From Tethya wilhelma (taxonomy: Eukaryota > Porifera > Demospongiae > Tethyida > Tethyidae): a stretch of 64,000 nt of DNA. The notes below the pieces were generated by a model. That model was not told where the DNA came from. It saw only the letters and a program-made list of their open reading frames with translations, and made no database searches. Numbering within the stretch: position 1 is the stretch's first letter; the number at the start of each line of letters is the position of its first letter. The position numbers and the translations under genes were made by a program. Location: assembly GCA_964030475.1 (NCBI GenBank), contig CAXIPT010000009.1, forward strand, positions 75,694-139,693. The letters are read 5' to 3'. Shown here in pieces: positions 23,555-37,554 of this stretch.

Positions 23555-23846
23555 ATGTAGCTATTGTAACACATACACACACACACAGTCGAAAAAATCC
23601 AAGTCCAGAGACAGAACTTCAAGTACCAGTGGAGACCACTCTTCAAGTGACACTTCCTCAAGGCAAGACCAAGAGCTTAGCGGAGGAGGAGGGGGCGTGT
23701 CTGTTGGAGCAGGGGGCGGGTCCAGAGGGAGCAAAAAGAAGAAGAAAAAGATGCAGAAAGTCAATCCTGCCGCCATGCTTGGTTTTACTGTCAATGCAGC
23801 CGAACGGCCCAACATGGGAGAAATTCAGAGCATTCATGATACCTAA
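3454..23846 (+). CDS. GIGYF2: GRB10-interacting GYF protein (GIGYF1/2 orthologue)
   Basis: GIGYF binds the cap-binding protein 4EHP and represses translation; its GYF domain recruits proline-rich partners. Exons: 3454-3485, 4262-4523, 5295-5394, 5554-5811, 6763-6923, 7037-7102, 7294-7893, 8398-8950, 16943-17044, 17138-17250, 17405-17732, 18047-18383, 18698-18879, 19123-19397, 19659-about 19712, small exons 19808-22132, then 22341-22519, 22721-23035, 23101-23197, 23267-23421 and 23589-23846; about 1780 residues versus 1299 in human GIGYF2. Diagnostic segments: MNFGPEW start, EHRYGKEELLQLF (4EHP-binding region), RG-rich block, PEWASDDSM...GTFDSSGNF, GYF core RWMYKDPQGEIQ|GPF with WFDAGYFTM and IWGRVPF, Q-rich and charged coiled coils, RPKSFLEIQQEQE, FWDDCVREAKK, YEVHDYIKSYLG and the C-terminal GFTVNAAERPNMGEI. 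Phases agree at almost all junctions. Uncertain: the donor near the N at 19720, the acceptor at 22341 and the exon near 21032. Symbol denotes the GIGYF1/2 ancestor. Confidence 0.92.
4148..4258. repeat. TCACACCC minisatellite
   Basis: About a dozen degenerate copies of CACACCCT / CACACTGT end three bases before the acceptor AG of GIGYF exon 2 (4260-4261). The array therefore forms the polypyrimidine side of that splice site. Confidence 0.9.
4575..4860. repeat. Imperfect tandem duplication in GIGYF intron 2
   Basis: Segments around 4588-4625 and 4708-4752 share GAACTGCAT(G/A)TTAACA(C/T)(A/G)GATGAATTTT. Segments around 4678-4703 and 4830-4856 share TATTAAA-TTTC-CCTTCCTGG. This indicates an old local duplication of about 120-150 bp. 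No coding content is seen. Confidence 0.5.
5262..5287. repeat. (AC)n tract at splice acceptor
   Basis: AC run ending 7 bp before the acceptor of the GIGYF exon at 5295. Confidence 0.9.
5495..5552. repeat. (CT)n tract at splice acceptor
   Basis: CT run that passes directly into the CAG acceptor of the GIGYF exon at 5554. Confidence 0.95.
5829..5965. repeat. MITE-like element, family C (single end)
   Basis: CTAAAGTCCATCTGGTTTGAG and AATGCCGGTAGAAAAA at this site match the right end of the element at 10410-10651. The following AAAATTTCAAGC-like stretch also matches it in inverted order. The opposite terminal repeat is not seen, so this copy is truncated or diverged. It lies in GIGYF intron 4. 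Confidence 0.55.
6013..6345. repeat. 49-bp satellite with a perfect hairpin core
   Basis: Five head-to-tail copies of a roughly 49-bp unit (AGGAGGAAAATAGCG..., then CTAAATCACTCC and TATATATA) are followed by two diverged or inverted half units. Each unit contains TAGCGTA-CCCC-TACGCTA, a perfect 7-bp stem with a CCCC loop. The unit edges AGGAGG/CCTCCTAT are also partly complementary. It lies in the GIGYF intron 5812-6762. Confidence 0.85.
7193..7292. repeat. (CT)n(AC)n tract at splice acceptor
   Basis: A pure CT run followed by an AC run leads directly into CAG, the acceptor of the large GIGYF exon at 7294. Confidence 0.95.
8079..8288. repeat. MITE-like inverted-repeat element, family A
   Basis: Ends read CCGTATAGCGGGAAAGTTT and (on the other side) GAAACATTTCTGCTATACGG, an inverted pair over about 20 bp. 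Related ends occur at 18458-18647 and 42100-42304. It lies within a GIGYF intron. No ORF inside. Confidence 0.7.
8623..8788 (+). repeat. 27-nt coding minisatellite in GIGYF
   Basis: Six in-frame 27-nt units encode nine residues of the form (S/G)(A/T)PQGS(A/G)AI, just upstream of the GYF domain. Near-identical codons between units suggest recent unequal exchange. Confidence 0.9.
9278..9877 (-). CDS. DNPH1/Rcl-like hydrolase, copy 1
   Basis: Uninterrupted 199-codon frame from ATG 9877, antisense inside a GIGYF intron. It has the nucleoside 2-deoxyribosyltransferase fold signature: N-terminal CFIAGAM, then ARDLTLINSAELFVLCYEG and SWGAAIELGYAYANGKT. Compared with rat Rcl/DNPH1, Asp69 (RDL), the phosphate-binding Ser87 (SWG) and the catalytic Glu93 (IELG) are present, but the residue matching Tyr13 is Phe. 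DNPH1 hydrolyses the N-glycosidic bond of 2'-deoxynucleoside 5'-monophosphates in cytosol or nucleus; activity here is inferred and the Tyr to Phe change could lower it. The sequence around the ATG (AGTGAATCTGGAATGG) is shared with copies 2, 3 and the truncated copy, so promoters were duplicated too. Confidence 0.8.
   Translation of the reverse strand: MASSIPPPVTCFIAGAMAEVPTVRVDEISTKRKAVAKFFQDGYSLPCSHYLVLRARPENSSPESDEEKQLKSASIVARDLTLINSAELFVLCYEGYKIHSWGAAIELGYAYANGKTIVIFNLSGDKEKEELYFFLKFLPKDKDHKVYVINDEENLEQFTREYRCELTDTSEGDVEKARKTLTEAIFKTDPNQQQSLGQQ
10199..10258. repeat. (GT)n microsatellite
   Basis: A 60-bp pure GT run between the first two nested genes. Confidence 0.97.
10410..10651. repeat. 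MITE-like inverted-repeat element, family C
   Basis: The left end ACTAAAGTCGATCTGGTTTG with AGAATGCCG is mirrored at the right by CGGCATTCT with CAAACCAGATGGACTTTAGT. Terminal inverted repeats are about 30 bp and the element about 240 bp. The interior carries no ORF with family resemblance. A related end is at 5829. Confidence 0.8.
10889..11476 (-). CDS. DNPH1/Rcl-like hydrolase, copy 2
   Basis: A 195-codon intronless frame, antisense in the GIGYF intron and very similar to copies 1 and 3 throughout. Same landmarks: CFIAGAM (Phe in place of the Rcl Tyr13), ARDLTLINSAELFVLCYEG, HSWGAAIELGYAYANGKT, then FFLKFLPKDKDHK and the C-terminal YRCELTDTSE motif. It differs mainly at residues 15-25 (NVQADDRRDISTKR) and in a shorter acidic loop before the IVARDL helix. 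The 5' flank near the ATG is conserved with copies 1 and 3. Probable role as for the family: cleavage of deoxynucleoside monophosphates, unproven. Confidence 0.8.
   Translation of the reverse strand: MATRPPPTCFIAGAMTNVQADDRRDISTKRKAVAKFFQEGYSITCSLYIVLNAQTETASPESEGENQLKGASIVARDLTLINSAELFVLCYEGYNLHSWGAAIELGYAYANGKTIVIFNLSKNKEDVYFFLKFLPKDKDHKIYVIRDEESLEQFTREYRCELTDTSERDVEKARKTLTETIFKTDQNQQQPLGEQ
11694..12153. other. Spacer between nested genes
   Basis: No convincing gene. A 72-codon minus frame at 11694-11912 is Lys/Gln-rich, begins at a non-ATG codon and matches nothing I recognise. Confidence 0.4.
12154..12363 (-). pseudogene. Truncated DNPH1/Rcl-like copy
   Basis: From ATG 12363 the first 35 codons (MASSITPSVTCFIAGAM to STKRKAV) closely match copy 1 (MASSIPPPVTCFIAGAM to STKRKAV). 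Identity then stops at about 12259; the frame runs 34 more unrelated codons to a stop. The core with the catalytic Asp and Glu is absent. The upstream flank (12364-12560) matches copy 1's flank (9878-10110) almost base for base, so a block with promoter and gene start was duplicated and the rest lost or replaced. Confidence 0.8.
12952..13548 (-). CDS. DNPH1/Rcl-like hydrolase, copy 3
   Basis: A 198-codon intronless frame, nested antisense in GIGYF and closest to copy 2. It has CFIAGAM (Phe for the Rcl Tyr13), ARDLTLINSAELFVLCYEG and HSWGAAMELGYAYAKEKT, so the residue before the catalytic Glu is Met and the usual Gly-Lys after the helix is Glu-Lys. An acidic VEEENED loop precedes VYFFLKFLPKDK. 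The C-terminus has a run of four Gln and ends PLGQQ. Start context GGAATGGCAACAAG matches its paralogues. Family activity on deoxynucleoside monophosphates is inferred only. Confidence 0.8.
   Translation of the reverse strand: MATRQPPTCFIAGAMANVQEKNREEISTKRKAVAKFFQDGYSITCSLYIVLSAKPEIASPESEGENQLKSASIVARDLTLINSAELFVLCYEGYNLHSWGAAMELGYAYAKEKTIVIFNLPVEEENEDVYFFLKFLPKDKDHKVYVIRDEESLEQFTREYRCELTDTSEGDVEKARKTLTEAIFKTDQNQQQQPLGQQ
13991..14539 (-). CDS. DNPH1/Rcl-like hydrolase, copy 4
   Basis: A 182-codon intronless frame of a second subfamily with copy 5. It keeps Tyr at the Rcl Tyr13 position (CYIAGAMSGVP), the RDL Asp, the SWG Ser and the IELG Glu. All residues I can map to the DNPH1 active site are therefore present. 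Distinctive features are ELSKKRKAIAKFFQDGYSI, YAYGCGKTIAIFNL and a lysine-rich ERKEKKVYV segment. It ends AIFPE, without the Q-rich tail of copies 1-3. AATAAA lies about 20 bp after the stop (minus strand, 13968-13973). Best candidate, with copy 5, for an active enzyme. Confidence 0.82.
   Translation of the reverse strand: MATNVPPPVTCYIAGAMSGVPQESREELSKKRKAIAKFFQDGYSITCSHHKVLEAQKESDKSTPEELESRSIVARDLVLVNSAELFVLCYEGKEVYSWGAAIELGYAYGCGKTIAIFNLSKEKDIYFFIKYLPERKEKKVYVITDKKSLDDFTAKYQCELTDTSKERMEEAKKELGEAIFPE
15488..16027 (-). CDS. DNPH1/Rcl-like hydrolase, copy 5
   Basis: A 179-codon intronless frame, closest to copy 4: CYIAGAMSSVP with Tyr, RDLVLVNSAELFVLCYES, YSWGAAIELGYAYGCGKT, FFMKYLPQDKEHK and YQCELTDTSKEEVEK. 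The mapped Rcl residues Tyr13, Asp69, Ser87 and Glu93 are all kept. It is the first gene of the antisense array as transcribed, and lies about 0.9 kb from the GIGYF exon that resumes the GYF domain. Start context TGAATGGCTACAAACG equals that of copy 4. Confidence 0.82.
   Translation of the reverse strand: MATNVPLPVTCYIAGAMSSVPDDRREELSKKRKAIAKFFQDGYSITCSHYKVLEAQKEADNPTEEEKQSIVARDLVLVNSAELFVLCYESYKIYSWGAAIELGYAYGCGKTIVIFNLTEGEDTYFFMKYLPQDKEHKVYVIRDKKSLDGFTDEYQCELTDTSKEEVEKAKKELKKIIFP
17784..17965. repeat. Possible degenerate family A element
   Basis: The GIGYF intron holds AATTTCGTATAAATCCG and, further on, AAATACGAAAATTTGCGCC-ATACG in partly inverted order, similar in composition to family A ends. 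Identity is loose. Confidence 0.3.
18458..18647. repeat. MITE-like inverted-repeat element, family A
   Basis: Ends ACCGTATAGCCGGAAAATTT / AAATTTTCTGGCTATACGGT are nearly perfect inverted repeats; adjoining GGCGGATTTTAATTTGGCG motifs repeat internally in both orientations. About 190 bp, non-coding, in a GIGYF intron. Confidence 0.85.
19581..19802. repeat. Two (AC)n arrays flanking an exon, with N at 19720
   Basis: AC runs at 19581-19642 and 19721-19802 flank the GIGYF exon beginning 19659. The single N at 19720 sits where that exon's donor should be, so the assembly probably collapsed repeat sequence and hid the splice site. Confidence 0.8.
19808..21152 (+). other. Micro-exon cluster inside GIGYF
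   Basis: Short exons with clear AG/GT borders: 19808-19852, 19908-19931, 20025-20057, 20114-20146, 20233-20289, 20350-20391, 20657-20695, 20754-20789, 20917-20967, about 21032-21061 and 21124-21152. Lengths are 24-57 nt. Nine consecutive ones are phase 1 at both ends, so any subset can be skipped in frame. Translations alternate acidic (ESQQYMDIEE, NSQQPMDISEI) with basic (TTPKRKG, ATTPKKSSRKR, ATPKKSKKRSDKR, ATLKKRRIQQKS) modules, which indicates tandem exon duplication. I know no counterpart in vertebrate GIGYF. Confidence 0.7.
21245..22132 (+). other. Further GIGYF insert exons (coiled-coil and proline-rich)
   Basis: Exons 21245-21310, 21406-21552, 21683-21769, 21850-21939 and 22036-22132 continue the insert, phase 0 until the last. 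They encode a Ser/Tyr-rich stretch, a proline-rich piece (CYPPVPPVPDNPF), a predicted helix (LMGEVQKLRSELKKDKKK) and a terminal PPPRPPRPPPPP run. Donors at 21153 (AAG|GCAAGT) and 21553 (TCA|GCAAGT) would be GC-AG introns. Whether this block is an insertion into GIGYF or a separate gene's exons would need cDNA. Confidence 0.55.
22262..22299. repeat. (GT)n microsatellite
   Basis: Pure GT run in the intron before the GIGYF exon at 22341. Confidence 0.95.
23461..23552. repeat. (CT)n microsatellite
   Basis: About 90 bp of CT with a single T interruption in the last GIGYF intron. A short AC run then leads into the acceptor of the terminal exon at 23589. Confidence 0.97.
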
Positions 23847-24684
23847 GATGGTGTATGTACAACTCTCCTCCTATTCAGTTTCTTTTTTTGTTTGTTTTTG
23901 CAAGTTTTTTTTGTTTTTTTTTGTTTTTGAAGAGTGCCTCCTTTTTTTTTTTTTAGTTTGCCTGGTTGGCTCACCGTGTCTGAGAGTTTGTTATATTATG
24001 AATATATCTCTATATTATTGTGTATATACATAATAATAATAATTATTATGTTGGCAAATCATAAAGTAAAAGCCTCCAACATTGTAGACCCGGTTTGCAG
24101 TCATACGACTGAAAATTACCTAAAGGAGCTGCAAGATGTAGGTTCATAGCTATACATGCATACCCTCAAAAGACTGTAGTATAATGCCTACAAGGGAGCC
24201 TGGGAACGAAGCTACTACAAACCATATGCATGTCCATAAGCATATGGATATTATATTCCCTTTCCTACAACATAATTATATTATGTTGTCATGGTTACCA
24301 TACCTACCTAGATAATAAATAATTATTGACCACAGGTTTCACAGTTTTGTAAAGTGAAAGAATTATTATCACATACAATTTATTTAAGATGCACGTATAC
24401 AATTTCACAACATAAAAATTAACATACAGCAGATTGTACATGTACAGTTTGTAAGTGAACTGGTTGCTTCAATACTCTATAATATGTAGTCATGTGACAA
24501 CATTAAATATTCATGTATAATAGTTATTATAGTTAAAACACTGCCTAAAAAAATAAAGAGATGGTTACAATATAAGTCGGAGTGATGTAATGATGACATC
24601 GTTAAAAATGACAATATTAATGAAGTGACAGTAATAAACTAAAAAGTAAAAATACCTTGTGTAATTATGTTATTATTGATGACA
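23847..24684. other. Convergent 3' region GIGYF / FoxJ2/3
   Basis: An 838-bp spacer holding both 3' UTRs. T-rich runs follow the GIGYF stop, and a plus-strand AATAAA lies at 24314-24319. A minus-strand AATAAA (TTTATT at 24379-24384) serves FoxJ2/3. A partial GGGAGCCTGGGAACGAAG repeat (24195-24212) belongs to hairpin family B. No gene seen. Confidence 0.6.
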
Positions 24685-30785
<6,101 letters not shown>

Positions 30786-33735
30786 GGAGGGATAATCACT
30801 GTCAAGAGATGTACTACACAACTTCTAAGTGACAAGAAGGCGTTAAAACTTCACACTTCTGTAGATAAAAGGCGAAGATCAAAGGGTTTGGTGACCTAGA
30901 GGTGGTTGATAAAATAGTGCTGTAGCTCGACCTTCTGTAGTGCTTTTCAGTCTTTTATAGACCATCAGAGCTAGTGAAAACTAAACACACTAAACTATGA
31001 GCTACTTTTAGAACTTTCTGTATCTAGTAGTGGGAGGTGGGAAGAGTCGAGAACTGCATAGCATTGGTAAGGAAATGAATCCGATTTAGTCTTTCGTGGA
31101 ATGCGCGGAATTTAATTATCACGCTAAAAACACAGGAGCTTCCCCTCACAAGTTGGTGATGTCAGATCCAAGCTGGATGCATGCATGCAGGCTTTCACAT
31201 GATATCAGCAGCGGGCAGTTCTATTTTGTGATTTAGATTTTGTCTATCTTGTAATACTTTCACCTTTCCCAGGCTGCTCAAATTATACTAGGTAAAACTA
31301 TAGTATCAATGATGAGTCAGTCATATGAGGTCACGCAAACATACACATGAATATGTATGTATGTATGTATGTCTACACACCCACTGAATGTGATTAGGTT
31401 ATAATATACAATGTTCCAGCAATGACCTCACCAGCGTCCTGTATGCAAGGACGATTTGATGGTGCGATTTACAAACTTCCAATGTGAACTCAAGAGGACA
31501 TCGTTAGGAATAAACAATCGAAAAAAGATATGATCTTTGTACATGTTATCCGATCATCAATCTACTTCAGTGTAGACTACACATACATACATACATACAT
31601 ACATACATACATACATACATACATACATACATACATACATTATACCTTATGATACACCATGCAGTTGAAATAGAAAATCTGTACTGCACATATAGTCTAT
31701 AGCTTTGCTGATAATTATCAATAGACTAGCATATTTTCAACAGCTATCATGCATGACACTGCGCATGATTATCACAGAGAATAGGTTTCAAAATTGGTGT
31801 CAGCTACTTAGTGTGTGGGGCCTGAATGTATGTACATGAGAATATGTATGTACACATAATTAAATCATGCACTGACATGCTCTTCAAGATTATCATGCAG
31901 AGGAGTGATTGCATGAAATTTCTCAGAAACTTTTAAAACCTATATAGTGTTATTATAAACGTGTAATCGCTGATTGAACAAAGCTAAAAACTTACATATA
32001 TAGTTGTGCACACATAATAATTATAGTATAGTAACCATAGTAAAATGTTTGAAACATGTGAAGATAAAAATGAAGTAATTGATCCACCCACAACTGGGAA
32101 CACATTGTATACATGCATGCACGCAGTGGAAATTACGGCATAGTTGCTATACTATAATACACGTGGAGACTAAATACGTGACTATACAATAAACTTCACT
32201 ACACCCTATTAGCTAGTGCCAATACTATTGCAACAGGACGTACAGAATTCTGATGCATTGATATTTTAATGAGAAAACAATCAAAAACCACTTCCCCAGT
32301 TCCTTTGTTAGTGACATCATAATCTACGACTGCTTTTGTAGAAGATAATGACACATCATCTTCTGTCACTAAAGAACAATCACATGAAGTGATGAGCCAG
32401 CGCCAACTTACTTACACAACATATGGTGCTAAGTGGTGGGAACTAGCTACAAAGAGTCTATAAGGTCGATCGCGTAGTGAGAATGAGCTGATATCATGCA
32501 TTTTTGACAAACGACTCGCTGCTGATCATTCCATCGGCCGTCAAAATCAACCTCCTTTGAACTCTGGGACATACATGGGTGCATACATGTGTACAAGAAC
32601 ATGATGTTATACATTACCATAATAACTGCATTTTTACTGCGCCGTCATAGGATTAATTGAGATCGTGTGTGTCCATTTTTTTCGATCCCAACAGCATGTG
32701 GGGTGAAGGAGGCTAATTGACCTTCCTTTTAGGAACAGACAAAATTATCGTTCCTGAAGTAATCGAAGAAACGAAAGACACAGAGTTGAATGGATTCTAC
32801 CTTCTGTAATGACTCCTCTATGCATGCAGCTTTGCCTTATAAGAATATGGAATGCACTCGATCAGCATAAACATGAGTAAGATAAAAAAATACATACACG
32901 TACACAGCTGCCTCACATGAGCCAATATTATAATATTATAATGAGATTACTCAAAAAATTTCATTTTAACTGCCTATCATGAAAATATTTGCATGAGTGA
33001 GCAGCTCAGACTAATGGCAAAATAATCGAACATGGATCATGCTTTGTTTATTTTCTTACCCAGATAGAATATTGACTAGTAGGCAATATAAATTGTCACT
33101 ATAATAATTTTTTCGTTGTCACATGTAAATATCTTTTAATGTTCTATAATTCAAAGTTGCTGTATACTAAATTGAAGATACAAGGACCCACTTACTATGA
33201 CATTAGCTGACAAATGTATCGAGTTACCACTGGTATGAAGGAGTCTGTGTGTAACATAATGGCTGTAGCTAGACAATAGTACACACACATCAGTGTGTGG
33301 TGCAGTAATATAGTGTTTCAGTTCACATGCACACCTCTGCATGCATGCAATAAATGCATTGGTCATGCATGCACTCTGTCACAAAATACGTAATTACACA
33401 AACAAATTCTGAGTATTCACAGAAAGTGCATACTTTCTTGCTCTACTGATTACTAACTATGACTATACAGTCACATATATATGCACATGCAATCAACCCT
33501 TTACTGAGAACAGAGAGATACTAATGCATCGTTAATTCTCCACACAATAAGTAATTATAAGTGTATATATCAACTAACGCAATAAGCCTGCACGAACGCA
33601 TCCATTGACAGTGTAAAAAAACAAGTTGAACAAAGAATGTGTTACAGAATTAATGCATACAGTAACTTCAAGTGCAAAGGATCCAGAAAATGAAATGTTT
33701 AAAATTTGCAGTACATGTATGCAAGCAGCTTATAT
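30786..33735. other. Intergenic, FoxJ2/3 upstream and XPA downstream
   Basis: About 2.9 kb of AT-rich sequence. It holds the FoxJ2/3 5' UTR and promoter, an ACAT tetranucleotide array at 31580-31641 and the XPA 3' UTR. Long open frames look random. A plus-strand TTTATT (minus AATAAA) near 33047 may be an XPA polyadenylation signal. Confidence 0.5.
31580..31641. repeat. (ACAT)n microsatellite
   Basis: About 15 uninterrupted ACAT/ATAC units. A shorter ATGT run is at 31353-31371. Confidence 0.95.
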
Positions 33736-36700
33736 TTACATCTTTTCAAAGGTGATCTCATACCCACATATCGAGCAAGTTTTCGTCCATGTATCACTCT
33801 CGGAATCATACACCTCTTTGTCTGAGGGGAAAGTGTGCTCATGTGACTGGGTACTCTTTTGTGACATGCTTGATCGCACAGCCCGTCTCAGTTCTGTACA
33901 GAAAGTTAGAAAGGTCGAGAAAGGTCATGCAGATATAGGTCAATCTCACAATATTATTACTATAATTATTATTATGTGAATAATGATCTTGTAATAAAAG
34001 CTACAATGTATGGTATAAAAATAACAATTCAAGCACTATAAGTCTACCTTCATGCAAACTATACCCATCCCTTTATACAACAAGTTAAACATGCATATAT
34101 AATGTTGTGCAATCTATACTAGTGGCCACAATTTATGCTTGCGTGATTTTCAAAGTACTTGCGGTTGTCACCGCAGCTACACTTGCTTGCACACATAATT
34201 ATACATCATAATCATTATGCATACTAATTGCTCGTGCACACACATGCAAGTTTGTGCTTAACGTTATTATTAATAGAGTAAAAACACACAAACGCATCCC
34301 TACACATACATTGAAATATGATTATGAACTTGAAATATGCACAAAGTACACATTCCATTTATTTTTCACTATGCATTCCTTTACTTTACCTCCCTTGCTA
34401 CAATAATACACACTGTCACCAGATCTTGCTTTGAAAATGAAAACACATCCACCCAAATGAACATGGTTATGTAACAGAAGCGCCTAGGGCACGTTTGCAC
34501 AAGACCACACACATTTTGCCATTAATGCAAAAGTTGTCTCGTATACCTCTATAATAATTCATTTTTATATACCTGTGATGAGCTATGGAGGTATATTAAG
34601 CGATTGTAAATATACTGTTGCACCCTCTACCAAATCTGTATAATAATTATATGGGGAAAAAAAGAATATATTTACTCTCGCAGATCGGTCATATTCAGGT
34701 TACAATCACATATGTGAGATAGAGATTAATCATGTCATGCTTCACTACCTTCACAAATTTGTATTCAGAAAAACGATACATCTCTGAAATGCATCACTTA
34801 ACGCATTCACATTCAAACACTATATATATATATATGCGATGTAATTCAATCAGCATTATGCAATCATACATGTATTCATTCACAGTACAATTTAAATTTA
34901 AATGCACCATGCATTGTCATGCCGCAGTTGAGTGAAACACATGCAGCACTACTTATGTAATACACACAGGACACTGGATATGTCTGGACTACCAACTGAG
35001 AATGGTAACAATGCACAACACATTGATTTGTTTCATTGCAGTCCCCATGCTTAGAAGCACATGATGAGTAACTGCATATGTCCTATTGTACTAGTGAACG
35101 CTACAATGAAACAGAAGGACAGGTTTCAGAATAAGACAGCCAAAATTAATGTACTTGTAGTCTTCACAGCATGGGGTATGATATAATGAATCTTTCTTAC
35201 TATTATTTTGTCTTCCAAATGCAACAGGACACATGTAGATGGAATTTTATGGTAGCAGAATGTCTCCTCGCTAAAAATCTAGTTTATAGGTTTCAAGGGA
35301 AATGCAGGAGGGTCATTCCATGTCAAATCAACACACAAATTGCATGACCCTCATGGATTTTGCCGAAACTTGGTGAACAGGTACATTACCTTAAGTGATT
35401 TACTGAGATANAGGGTCATGCAATTTGTGTGTTGATTTGACATGGAATGACCCAGGAATAACATTACTTTTAAAAACCATTCCACAACCTGAGCAATCTT
35501 AAAAATATAATCTACAGGTAACAACAATGTTTTATTAATACTCATGCATAAAATGAAAGACCGTGCACCAGAGGTTGATTTGAGTCCAAGAGTAAGACTA
35601 TCTTTAGCTCCTTATTAAACAAAATCATGTAGTGTAATAAAAATGGCAAGTACATGTTATTGAGTAGACCATAATTTGCATGCATACTCGGGTCTGAAAT
35701 CCAATGCGCCCTATATCAATACATTATAAGGACAAACTACTAGATACTTCTACAGCTAGCTGTTCTAGAACAAAAATATATACTTAAGCATCTATGATAA
35801 CAGGAACTTAAAATCAGTGCTCGTATAAGCTCCTCATGATACTGTATAGGTGCACAATTTCAAGTCCTTGAGGCACGAGGCTAGTTAATATTTTATAGCT
35901 AATGAGGGTGATCAATTAACCTTCCCACTGTCAGCTAAGCTGCACCGCCATATACAGAAAGCAAGCAAGGGATTTCCCTCATTGTACAAGTTTGGAATTT
36001 GTTTTGAAGACGAGACGTTTTGTACGTTGCGTACGTGGCATACATTATTTCCCCATCTTCCTCCCACACTAATTAGTGCATTCTGAATCGGTGAGACGTG
36101 AAATTTCATCAAACTTTCAAAATTAACGATCCATGTCATAACTGAATGCCACCACAGCACCGCCCACTACCTTTGATCTCTTTGGCGTACTTCCTCTCTT
36201 TCTTCTTTTCCCTCCTCTCACTTTTACGTTGGTGTTCCTCTTGAAGCCCCGCCTCCCCTCCCCATATGTCATGTGAACGACCTTCGACCTTTAGAAAATG
36301 GAGATTGAAATCAATCAACAAAATTAATTACAGTCCTGTGAACACTCAGTGAACTCTTATAAAGATGCTTCCTTGAGCTATAAATATTGTGTGTGCTCAA
36401 AATTATACTATTAACCAAGCTCCACACACATACATACATACATACATACAACGTACATGAATGTCATACATACCTGGCACATGAGGTAGAGCTTCATTTC
36501 TCCCCATCCTGAGGTGTGGGGGTTCCTTTTGAGAATGAAGGGGAGTGGAGGACCATCTCTTTCCTCAAAGTCACAATCCTTCAACAAATATCTCTACAGA
36601 ATGCCACCAAAACACACACCAAAATGAACAAGTAGAGACTATCAGAGGAAGGGCAATTACATGCAGATGTACGTACTTGTTTAGCTTCAGTTTTTGTGAT

Positions 36701-37346
36701 CAGAGCATGTTTTCCATCTGGCACTCTGGAGTTGTCATAACAACAACAGCAATAACAATACCACAAGCTTTCTGTGTACTGTGTGATGCACGATTAGACA
36801 CTGGCGTATGTACCTGCACTGGTCACAGACTTCAAGTTTGAATTTACTACACAGAAACGATAGTGAAAATCTTCGGCCACATTCTTCACATAGAAACTGC
36901 TCATTGGGTAATGGTGGAGCTGCAATAATATACCACAAAGTTAATAATCCATGAGGTACATCTGTCTGTATACCACAAGTTATTGCTAGTTATTAACCTT
37001 CCTCTTCTACGATTTTGAAATGTCGTTTTTGCTCCAATTGGTCGTCATCGAGCATATAACCACCGTATGTGTTTCTTGTGCTTGAAACTAACTGTGTCTT
37101 AGTGGGAGTGTGCACAAAAGCAACATCACGTGATGCCTTGTTATTGTGGGATTTTGTCTTTGGTGTAGAATGACCAGGAGGTTTGTCATAAGGAGTTGAA
37201 GCCAGTCTCTCCTTTCTGAGAGCTCTAGCTTTGTTTCTGTTCTTTTCAATCCTCTCCTTCTGCTCCTCTGTTAGCTGTCGAGTGGAAGAAGAGCAGTGAG
37301 AGTCTTCCACTAGTTCTCCTTCTTCAATAGTCTTTTCGGTGGCCAT
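33736..37346 (-). CDS. XPA: XPA, DNA damage verification factor of NER
   Basis: Six exons: 36998-37346, 36814-36919, 36677-36725, 36474-36593, 36171-36288 and 33736-33893. All phases agree and the total is 299 residues (human 273). XPA bridges damaged DNA, RPA, ERCC1-XPF and TFIIH in the nucleus. The C4 zinc finger is intact with family spacing (CEEC-x17-CDQC). It is followed by [18 protein letters not shown] (human [18 protein letters not shown]), [15 protein letters not shown], the basic [14 protein letters not shown] helix, and a C-terminal TFIIH-binding region with [13 protein letters not shown] (human CTMCGHELTYEKM). The N-terminal third is basic and family-typical. The final exon lies 2.3 kb from the previous one. 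B3GALT6 starts 208 bp away on the other strand. Confidence 0.96.
33894..36170 (-). other. XPA last intron (2.3 kb)
   Basis: Non-coding and AT-rich. It carries the inverted-repeat element at 35310-35453 (with an N at 35411); no other structure of note. Confidence 0.7.
35310..35453. repeat. Short foldback element, family E
   Basis: A 42-bp arm (35310-35351, GGGTCATTCCATGTCAAATC onward) is repeated as an exact reverse complement at 35412-35453. The loop is about 60 bp. The N at 35411 touches the second arm, which suggests the assembler stumbled on the palindrome. Confidence 0.9.
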
Positions 37347-37554
37347 GGGGTTAAATTTAAAATTTATTGCAGGAGCAATGACGTCATTTCTATAAAACTG
37401 ATGGAGCCGGAGGGCGAATCTCAGAATACATGATTTATGCATTATGATGATCACATCTGAATTGCAAGTGAGTTGAAATGACATTAAACATTCAATGTAA
37501 CTTTAAAACTTGCTGGAGAACAAGAATCACCCAAAATTATGCTTATATGTGGAC
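37347..37554. promoter_or_regulatory. Divergent promoter XPA / B3GALT6 with CRE
   Basis: 208 bp separate the two ATG codons. A perfect palindromic CRE/ATF site, TGACGTCA, sits at 37379-37386. No TATA box is evident for either gene. Shared regulation is inferred. Confidence 0.6.

Noticed and set aside
30786..30821. Longer FoxJ2/3 N-terminus starting at 30821
   Set aside because: The upstream codon is TTG, not ATG; the first in-frame ATG at 30785 also fits the FOXJ3 N-terminus better.
31580..31641. CRISPR-like or regulatory array
   Set aside because: A simple ACAT tetranucleotide repeat without spacers.
33626..33979. 117-codon plus frame
   Set aside because: Antisense shadow of the last XPA exon; the minus strand encodes the conserved XPA C-terminus.
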